Source: Sedimentisphaerales bacterium
GTDB lineage: Bacteria; Planctomycetota; Phycisphaerae; Sedimentisphaerales; SG8-4
Reading direction: 5' to 3'
Assembly: GCA_016932895.1 (NCBI GenBank)
Contig: JAFGCA010000726.1
Span: 1-12,612 of the forward strand
Length of the DNA stretch: 12,612 nucleotides
Part shown: positions 7,246 through 12,612 of the stretch, piece by piece
Layout of the letters: every line of letters starts with the position of its first letter
Numbering within the stretch: position 1 is the stretch's first letter
Made by a program: the position numbers and the translations under genes
The notes under the pieces: generated by a model
What the model saw: only the letters and a program-made list of their open reading frames with translations
Databases searched by the model: none
What the model was told of the DNA's origin: nothing

Positions 7246-7325
7246 ACAGGGTAATTGCCCGGTCGGCGCATATGTTACACCGCTTCGACACTGCGGCAGG
7301 AGAAACAGCTATACTTCTGCGGTGG

Positions 7326-7628
7326 TTACTCAACGTTTTCCCGTAAATTGGCACCGATCGCCGATTGCACGTATTTCTCAATTTGCTCGGCCAGCTCGCC
7401 CAGTGACGGCAGTTGGAAGTCTTCGTAGAAGCCGGCGAGGAATTCGCCGCTCAGGGCCTTCTTGAAGATCCTCACGCGGATCACAGAGGGCTGGTCCGAA
7501 CCCCGGCTGAAATCACTGTCGCGATGCTCGGTCAGCTCCACGCGCCAGTCTTCGCTGATAAAGACCATGCACTTGCCGGTGAACACGGCCGTGGGAAAAT
7601 AATCTCGTAACAGCTTGAGAGTTTCCAT
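7326..7628 (-). CDS. Small hypothetical protein
   Basis: I do not recognise this 100-residue product (from the ATG at 7628). It has no signal peptide or membrane segment. It looks like a small alpha/beta domain: a helix (METLKLLRDYF), hydrophobic strands with SEDWRVELTEH (25-35) and SVIRVRIFKK (48-57), then a C-terminal helix (SLGELAEQIEKYVQS, 75-89). A longer start is possible: GTG at 7682 overlaps the stop of the upstream gene as TAGTG and would add 18 residues (MPQQDQRPRKATGWVGNK). The added part looks unstructured, but the overlap is typical of coupled genes. GGGA lies five bases before the shorter ATG, a weak site. The gene sits between the secreted fusion protein and YggU in the same direction. 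It is likely real because frame, length and position fit the operon. Confidence 0.62.
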   Translation of the reverse strand: METLKLLRDYFPTAVFTGKCMVFISEDWRVELTEHRDSDFSRGSDQPSVIRVRIFKKALSGEFLAGFYEDFQLPSLGELAEQIEKYVQSAIGANLRENVE

Positions 7629-7681
7629 CTTGTTCCCAACCCATCCAGTTGCTTTTCGGGGTCTTTGGTCCTGTTGCGGCA

Positions 7682-9238
7682 CTACGGCTTCTTCGGCGGC
7701 CCGAACGGCGTTACGTCCCCCCGTAAGACCACCGAATGTCGTTCCCAGGCGTCCATCGTCCGTTTCAAATTGTCATGAACGTCGCCGCCGATGCCGTAGC
7801 CTTGAAATCCGATGGGGCCGGTGTATCCGGCGTCGTTCAGGGTCGTCAGGAACCTTTTGATGTCGAACGTACCACGGTCGAGCGTTTGAATCAAGCTCTT
7901 CCAGTCCTGTCCGTCGCTGTCGGCGCCGTTGATGTTCACCAGGAAGAGACGCGGCATGGCAGCCTTGATCAGCGGCCCGCACTGCGTCTCGTCGCTGACC
8001 CGAAGCCAATGGCACAGGTTGAAGATGACCCCGACATTGATGCGATCGACCTTGTCGGCAACGCGCACGGCATCCTCCGTACGTTCGAGCCAGTGGTTGT
8101 GGTGCGGATACAGGGCGAGGCGGACTTTGTGCCGGGCGGCGGCCTCGGCCAGCTCGGTGATGATCTCGACGGCGCGGGGATCGCCGTCCGGAGAGGAACA
8201 TGGTTGTTTTCCGCTCTGGCCGAACAGCCAGATTACCGTGTTGCGTCCTTCGAGAGCCTTGAAGGCATCGAGCAGGGACGGGTCGTAGGGCCGCTGGTCC
8301 GGATCGATGTTGACTCCGGTGTAGATGCCGAAAAGCTCAAGCCCGCGCGCATCCAGTTCGCGCAGCATTTCGAGCAGCGTATCGCATCCCGTGTAGGCGG
8401 CGCCGATGCCGGCGTAGCCGAGTTCCTTGAGCATCTCGGCCTGCTCAGCGGCCGTCGGATGGTTTGCGTCTTTGGTGGCGGTATCGAGGGCAAAGAAAGG
8501 GTTGGGGCCGGCCGGCGCCAGCCAGATGTTGCGGTACGCCACCGGTCCGTGATCGCCCTGAAACATCAGCGGGCCCGCAGGTTTCTCTTCGCCGTACGCG
8601 CCGGCGCGCGTCGGCCCGGTCAGCTCGACGTCGCGGTGCACGATAACGCCGTTGTGGACGATCTTCTCGAAGCGGGCGTTGGTGATCTTGCGACCGCTCT
8701 CGTCGAAGCGCGGTGCCCGAAAGACCACGTCGAACGTTTGCCATTGTCCCGGCGCTCGCGAAACGTTGACCCGCGGGGCATGTCCCTCGAATCCTTTGGG
8801 CGTCTTGTTCTCGTCCCAGCGCTGATAGATGCCGCCGCACTCGATGCCCGGATAGGCGGACTCCTTCTGCCAGCTATCGAACACCTGCACCTCGTAGCGG
8901 CCCATGAAATACGCGCCGGAGTTGGAATCCTTGGCAACCATGAACTCGATGTGGGCGCGGACGTCGCCAAATTCCTGCTTGCTCAAGAGATGCTTCGTCC
9001 GCCCGGCCGGTCCGTTGAGCATCGCACCACTGCCAGGCGTACCCTCGAGACGCTTCGGATCTGCCGGGGCCAAAGCAGCGTCACCCACGATATCCCATTG
9101 GCCGGTATCGCCGCGCCACGCCGAGAAGTCATCGCCGGTAAGCTCAAGCTTGTGGCACTGGCTGCAATCCTTGGCCGCCAGGCCTGCGCACGTGACCAAA
9201 ACGATGAGGAACACCCCGATTCGACAACGTCGGTTCAT
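7682..9238 (-). CDS. Secreted fusion: DUF1080 domain plus xylose-isomerase-like TIM barrel
   Basis: The 518-residue product has a Sec signal peptide (RRCR, then hydrophobic 7-22, cleavage likely after AA at 21-22). A CXXCH motif (CSQCH, 25-29) lies directly after the cleavage region. Residues about 31-241 form a PF06439 (DUF1080) domain: LELTGDDFSAWRG near the start, then SNSGAYFMGRYEVQVFDSW (105-123), and the closing VAYRNIWLAP. Residues about 248-505 form a sugar phosphate isomerase/epimerase-type (AP-endonuclease-2 superfamily) barrel, with LGYAGIGAAYTG (273-284), LYPHHNHW (376-383), IFNLCHWLRV (405-414), LFLVNING (431-438) and IGFQGYGIGGD (476-486). The four positions that normally hold metal ligands read Y377, N407, N435 and Q479, so metal-dependent isomerase chemistry is doubtful. 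AGGAAGGA at 9247-9254 fixes the ATG. Upstream is the Gfo/Idh/MocA gene, 30 bases away. A role in exported 3-keto-glycoside cleavage is inferred from domains and neighbours. Confidence 0.9.
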   Translation of the reverse strand: MNRRCRIGVFLIVLVTCAGLAAKDCSQCHKLELTGDDFSAWRGDTGQWDIVGDAALAPADPKRLEGTPGSGAMLNGPAGRTKHLLSKQEFGDVRAHIEFMVAKDSNSGAYFMGRYEVQVFDSWQKESAYPGIECGGIYQRWDENKTPKGFEGHAPRVNVSRAPGQWQTFDVVFRAPRFDESGRKITNARFEKIVHNGVIVHRDVELTGPTRAGAYGEEKPAGPLMFQGDHGPVAYRNIWLAPAGPNPFFALDTATKDANHPTAAEQAEMLKELGYAGIGAAYTGCDTLLEMLRELDARGLELFGIYTGVNIDPDQRPYDPSLLDAFKALEGRNTVIWLFGQSGKQPCSSPDGDPRAVEIITELAEAAARHKVRLALYPHHNHWLERTEDAVRVADKVDRINVGVIFNLCHWLRVSDETQCGPLIKAAMPRLFLVNINGADSDGQDWKSLIQTLDRGTFDIKRFLTTLNDAGYTGPIGFQGYGIGGDVHDNLKRTMDAWERHSVVLRGDVTPFGPPKKP

Positions 9239-9268
9239 ATTCGAATTCCTTCCTGCGTTACGAGATGA

Positions 9269-10582
9269 TCAGAGCAGATGCCACGGACTGCGCATCGCCC
9301 GGCCCAACATGCGATTGGCCTGGTCATCGTTGACAAAGCGTTCCTTCTCCGGATTCCAGCGGAGCTTGCGCCCGAGCTGCATGGAGATGTTTCCGATGTG
9401 GGCGATGGTGAAACAGCGCTGCCCGATCTCGGGCGGGAAGTAGCATGCCTGACGCGATTTCACACAGTCCAGGAAGTTGCGTTGCTCACCCTGGGGACAG
9501 GTATACAGATGGACCTCGTCGGGGCCGATCACGGAATCCAGAATGGAGGGTGGGTCCGCCTCCAGCTTTGCGCGCCAGCCGCGATTGCCGATCCAGCCCT
9601 CCGTACCCTCGAAACGCAGGCTTGGTGTGCCCGAGTCCACGATCAGTTTCACTCCGTCGGCATAAGTGTATTCGATGTGATATTCCTTGGCCGTGTTGTA
9701 CAATCCGTCTTCCCAGAACACGCCTTTGCCTTCGACCTCGACCGGACCGGTATGCTCGCTGTCGTTGCCCCACTGGGCGCCGTCGAGCAGGTGGGCGCCC
9801 CAATCGGTCAGCATGCCCCCGGAGTAATCCATAATCCAGCGGAAGTTCCAGTGACAGCGATCCGGCGTGTACGGGGCCCACGGTGCGGGTCCGAGCCACA
9901 TGTCATAATCGAATCCCTCCGGCACGGGCATCGGTTTGGGATTGCCCGGCGTGTCCGGACCGGCGGGAAGCCCCACCTTGATCGTGTGTACCTTGCCGAT
10001 CCGCCCGTTGCGGACCAGCTCGCACATGCGATGGTAAACGTCCACGGAGCGGTCTTCCGTGGACCACTGGAACACGCGATTGTACCGTTTCATCGTCTCC
10101 ACGAGTCTTCGGCCCTCTTCCACGGTGAGCGTCGGCTTTTCGCATTCGACGTCCTTGCCCGCCTTGGCCGCGGCGATGGAGATGGGAACGTGCCAGTGGT
10201 CCGGTGTGGAGATCATGACCGCATCGATATCCGCGCGTGCCAGAACGTCACGGAAGTCCTGGTAGACGGCGCAGTCGGTGTTGCCATATTTGGCATTGAC
10301 GATATCACGGGCCTTATTGAGGTTCACCGGGTCCACGTCACACACGGCGACGGCTTGCGCGTCCGGTTGTCCCAGGAAGGTCCGCAGGTTCATGTCGATA
10401 CCGTGGCCGCCGGTGCCGATGAATCCGATCGTAATACGTTCGCTGGCGGCGATGGTCCCGGCCTTTCCCAGTGCAGAGGACGCCACGACATACGGGAAAC
10501 CCAACGTCTGGGCGGCCACGCTCGTTGCGCCCACCGCGACCACCTGCTTCAGGAAGGTGCGTCGTCCAATTCTGTGACCCAT
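9269..10582 (-). CDS. Tat-exported Gfo/Idh/MocA family oxidoreductase
   Basis: This family uses NAD(P) to oxidise or reduce sugars and cyclitols. The 437-residue product opens with a twin-arginine signal, RRTFLK at 7-12, then a weakly hydrophobic stretch to about 45, so it is probably exported folded with its cofactor. The Rossmann fold starts with ITIGFIGTGGHG (50-61), the dinucleotide GxGxxG loop, followed by AVCDVDP (79-85). STPDHWH (125-131) and ECEKPTLT (146-153, K149) are the family's nucleotide and catalytic motifs. GGMLTDWGAHLLD (255-267) carries the conserved aspartate and H264. The C-terminus ends in MRSPWHL, common in the planctomycete-type exported subgroup. GGAGGG at 10588-10593, seven bases upstream, fixes the ATG. 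It lies 18 bases after the TIM-barrel gene and 30 before the DUF1080 fusion. The likely step is dehydrogenation of a sugar or glycoside; the exact substrate is unknown. Confidence 0.95.
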   Translation of the reverse strand: MGHRIGRRTFLKQVVAVGATSVAAQTLGFPYVVASSALGKAGTIAASERITIGFIGTGGHGIDMNLRTFLGQPDAQAVAVCDVDPVNLNKARDIVNAKYGNTDCAVYQDFRDVLARADIDAVMISTPDHWHVPISIAAAKAGKDVECEKPTLTVEEGRRLVETMKRYNRVFQWSTEDRSVDVYHRMCELVRNGRIGKVHTIKVGLPAGPDTPGNPKPMPVPEGFDYDMWLGPAPWAPYTPDRCHWNFRWIMDYSGGMLTDWGAHLLDGAQWGNDSEHTGPVEVEGKGVFWEDGLYNTAKEYHIEYTYADGVKLIVDSGTPSLRFEGTEGWIGNRGWRAKLEADPPSILDSVIGPDEVHLYTCPQGEQRNFLDCVKSRQACYFPPEIGQRCFTIAHIGNISMQLGRKLRWNPEKERFVNDDQANRMLGRAMRSPWHLL

Positions 10583-10600
10583 TCGTGCCCTCCGTAAAGG

Positions 10601-11536
10601 CTAATAACCGAGTGTTTGTTTGACGCACGCCCGGCTCATCCGGAGGCTCTCCCGCAGAGGCCGCGTCGGCTTGAAGTTGCGTTCATGGGCGAGTTCGATC
10701 ACCGCGTCCCCGGAAAAACCCGCCTCGTGCAGGGCCCGGCCGATGGCGACATAGTCCATGTCACCCTCACCCACGGCTTCGGACCACGTCCCATCGGCGT
10801 TCTGGTCCCGGATGTGCAGGAAGACGATACGGTCGCCGAAGGTCTCGATGAAGTCCACCGGGTCGACGCCGCCTCGCACGAGCCAGTTGAGATCGGGACC
10901 GAGCCTGGCCTCCGGAATCCGGGCCAGCGTCCCGCGCAGGTCATGCATGCTATTCTCCACCTCGTAGGTGTGATTGTGGAGGTTCAGCTCGACATCGTTG
11001 TCCTGGCACAAGGCCATGATTCGACGCAGCAGCTCGGCCTGGGCGTCCAACTGGGCTTGGGTCTTGGGTTGCGAAGCGCCTCCGACGGAGGTGCCGAGGG
11101 TTCGCCCACCCAGGGCGGCCAGACGCGTCACGACGGTGCGTGCATCCTCGTACACCGCGTCATGCTGCGCCCGGTCCCACATGGCGCCTCCGAACGACGT
11201 GCCGATCACGGGCAGGTCGTATTCGTCGGACAGGGCGCCGATGCGCTCGACCGCATCGTCATAGCGCAGCGCCGTGTGCATCAGCTCGATGCCGTCCAGC
11301 CCCGCATAACTCATGTCGGCAAAGATCCGATCGAGCACGGGATAGATGTCGTAGTTGGGCTGCGTAGCCGCGTAGACCCACGGGTGGGCCCCCACGATGA
11401 CCTTCCTCTCGGACTTCGCGCCGGTTTGCACACTCCGGCAGCCTGAGCCAAGGACCGCGCCGGTCGCTGCCGTCAGGACACCGGCCGCCGTTGATGTGAG
11501 AAAACGCCGTCGATCCAGGGGCACACTCACATTCAT
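10601..11536 (-). CDS. Tat-exported sugar phosphate isomerase/epimerase-like TIM barrel (probable lipoprotein)
   Basis: The 311-residue product starts with a twin-arginine signal (DRRRFLTS, 8-15), a hydrophobic stretch and VLGSGC ending in C33, so it is probably a Tat-exported lipoprotein. The rest is an AP-endonuclease-2/xylose-isomerase-like barrel: YAGLDGIELMHTALRYDD (77-94), ELNLHNHTYEVEN (183-195), LGPDLNWLVRGGVDPVDFI (212-230), IVFLHIRDQ (237-245) and AVIELAHE (278-285). H187 (in place of the usual Glu), D215, H241 and E281 sit where the divalent-metal ligands belong, so the site looks intact. Such proteins act as sugar epimerases or isomerases, and some as lyases on 3-keto-glycosides. 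The frame is open to 11620, but that start overlaps the upstream gene. The ATG at 11551 is also possible; I chose 11536 because GGAG lies nine bases before it and it gives a normal Tat leader. Confidence 0.9.
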   Translation of the reverse strand: MNVSVPLDRRRFLTSTAAGVLTAATGAVLGSGCRSVQTGAKSERKVIVGAHPWVYAATQPNYDIYPVLDRIFADMSYAGLDGIELMHTALRYDDAVERIGALSDEYDLPVIGTSFGGAMWDRAQHDAVYEDARTVVTRLAALGGRTLGTSVGGASQPKTQAQLDAQAELLRRIMALCQDNDVELNLHNHTYEVENSMHDLRGTLARIPEARLGPDLNWLVRGGVDPVDFIETFGDRIVFLHIRDQNADGTWSEAVGEGDMDYVAIGRALHEAGFSGDAVIELAHERNFKPTRPLRESLRMSRACVKQTLGY

Positions 11537-11573
11537 TTCACTTAGCTCCATCGCACTTTCCCGCCATCGGGGC

Positions 11574-12612
11574 TTAGAAGGACAGCAGAAGCTGCCAGAT
11601 ATAGGTGTTTCCCAGCGCATCGATGTCCTGCCACACCTTTTCGACGAGCGCCTTGTCGCCGGTGATCTCGGGCAGGTTCTTGACGCGGTCCTCCCAGGGC
11701 AGGCAGACGCCCGGTTTGACCCTGGGGGCGGGGCGGCCGGCGATGCCGGTCACTTCCCGGCGTGACTGCACGGACGAGGGCAGCTCGCACGGCGGCGTCG
11801 CGGTCGGCGGCTCGTACGTGCCGGACGCGTAGACGCCCTCCTCCCGGCAGACCTGCGTCATCGCCTTCATGTTCTCGATGCTGGTATCGTCCTGCATGAT
11901 GGCGCCGGCGTCCATGATGTAGCCGCCGTCGGCGGCCACCTCTTTGATGACCCGCCGGCAGAACTGCCGTACCTCGTCGGCTGTGCCCCAGCTCAGCATC
12001 ATGTTTGGGATGCCCCCGCTGATAGCAAACTTGTCGTGCAGCGCGCGGTGCACCTCGAAGACGTCGTCCTGGTCGCAGTGAAAGACGATGCTCCGGTCGG
12101 GCAGCTCGCGGAAGGTCTCGAAGTGATGTTTCCACCGGCCCTCGGCGTAGAAGAGCGTCTGGTGGCCGTTCTTCCAGAACTCCTCGATGCAGGGCTTGAG
12201 TGTGGGCCAGTAGTGCGACTCGAACTGCTTGGGGTTGAAGAACGGGACGCATCCCCGGTGCATCCAGTAGCCGATGGGCAGCAGGTTGCCGGGGTCGGCG
12301 GTGGTCAGGCCCACGTGCACGAGATGCGGGATCAGCGCCTCGCAGGCCGCAAGCACTTTCTGAGGCTGCGTGTGCATGTCATGCACGAGCCCCAGGTAGC
12401 CGCGCATCTTGTCGGCGATGATGTCGAACGGCGCCTTGAAGATGCCCGCAATGGCGCCCGCGGTCCCACATTCAGAGCGCAACCGCGCGATTTGCGGGCC
12501 GAACGCGTAGAAATACTGCATCATGGCCATGGCGCTCTTGACCAGGGCGACGTTGTTGCGATACGTAGAGCCGTTGCCGACCTGGCTCACTTCGGTGGAA
12601 ATGCGCGGCAGC
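11574..12612 (-). CDS. Uroporphyrinogen decarboxylase (URO-D) family protein, 5' end outside window
   Basis: The frame is open to the window edge, giving 345 visible residues. An in-frame GTG at 12590 exists, but coding continues upstream of it (LPRISTE), so the true start is probably outside. The visible part follows the URO-D/methyltransferase barrel: GYWMHRGC (114-121), a YAEGRW segment (155-160), IVFHCDQDD (175-183) at the position of the family's H-x-C-like loop, then SGGIPNMMLSWGTADEV (198-214) and GGYIMDAGAIMQDDTSIEN (229-247), the typical GT.eeV and tp.EN endings. A proline-rich tail of about 80 residues follows (266-345), longer than usual. Members include heme-pathway URO-D and MtaA/CmuA-like corrinoid methyltransferases. 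This one resembles the latter broad group, not HemE, but I see no strict H-x-C...C zinc motif. No export signal can be judged. It is the first visible gene of the run, 37 bases before the TIM-barrel gene. Confidence 0.82.
   Translation of the reverse strand, partial: LPRISTEVSQVGNGSTYRNNVALVKSAMAMMQYFYAFGPQIARLRSECGTAGAIAGIFKAPFDIIADKMRGYLGLVHDMHTQPQKVLAACEALIPHLVHVGLTTADPGNLLPIGYWMHRGCVPFFNPKQFESHYWPTLKPCIEEFWKNGHQTLFYAEGRWKHHFETFRELPDRSIVFHCDQDDVFEVHRALHDKFAISGGIPNMMLSWGTADEVRQFCRRVIKEVAADGGYIMDAGAIMQDDTSIENMKAMTQVCREEGVYASGTYEPPTATPPCELPSSVQSRREVTGIAGRPAPRVKPGVCLPWEDRVKNLPEITGDKALVEKVWQDIDALGNTYIWQLLLSF

Noticed and set aside
7246..7325. Possible promoter or tRNA-like structure before yggU
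   Set aside because: Only poor -10-like matches without a paired -35 and no cloverleaf; treated as an intra-operon gap.
7736..9268. 510-codon plus-strand ORF
   Set aside because: Long only because the opposite-strand gene is GC-rich; the minus strand carries the signal peptide and two known domains.
9278..10597. 439-codon plus-strand ORF
   Set aside because: Shadow of the Gfo/Idh/MocA gene, whose motifs and ribosome site are clear on the minus strand.
11537..11620. Longer start for the Tat TIM-barrel protein
   Set aside because: Would overlap the URO-D gene by 47 bases and push the twin-arginine motif to about residue 37, too far from the start.
1..12612. CRISPR array, insertion sequence, prophage or defence system
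   Set aside because: No spaced repeat array, transposase, integrase, terminal inverted repeats or nuclease/toxin domains were found on either strand.

Overview
The window is a GC-rich bacterial segment (roughly 60% GC by eye) carrying ten readable protein genes and one partial gene at each end. Eleven of the twelve read leftward (minus strand). The gene mix is housekeeping genes followed by exported sugar-oxidation genes: two DUF1080 (PF06439) proteins, a Tat-exported Gfo/Idh/MocA oxidoreductase, sugar-isomerase-type TIM barrels and a uroporphyrinogen-decarboxylase-family protein. That mix is typical of Planctomycetota and their relatives or of Hydrogenedentota. This is an inference from gene content; there is no rRNA or other marker in the window to fix the phylum.

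Left third (1-4367): the start of valS, then rho, coaE and an exported TPR protein, all leftward. rho ends in a clear intrinsic terminator (200-231), and a possible valS promoter overlaps that terminator. coaE has the best promoter of the window: TTGACA, 17 bases, TAGAAT, about 35 bases before its GTG start. The 218-base rho leader holds a small possible leader ORF and a palindrome. The TPR protein combines a transglutaminase/SirB1-like domain with nine 34-residue TPR units in perfect register.

Middle (4368-5458): a 251-base divergent spacer with back-to-back -10-like elements, then the only rightward gene, a membrane-anchored or secreted DUF1080 protein that converges on the MATE gene.

Right half (5510-12612): a compact leftward run, probably one operon whose promoter lies beyond the window. 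In transcription order it is: URO-D-family protein (partial), Tat lipoprotein TIM barrel, Tat Gfo/Idh/MocA oxidoreductase, secreted DUF1080-TIM barrel fusion, small unknown protein, YggU/DUF167, MATE transporter. Gaps are 18-80 bases and the last two genes overlap by one base. The first four suggest extracytoplasmic processing of glycosides through 3-keto intermediates: oxidation by the Gfo/Idh/MocA enzyme, then hydrolysis or elimination by DUF1080 and TIM-barrel enzymes. The most unusual item is the fusion protein. Its TIM barrel appears to have lost all four metal-ligand positions that its neighbour keeps, and it carries a CXXCH motif just after the signal peptide.
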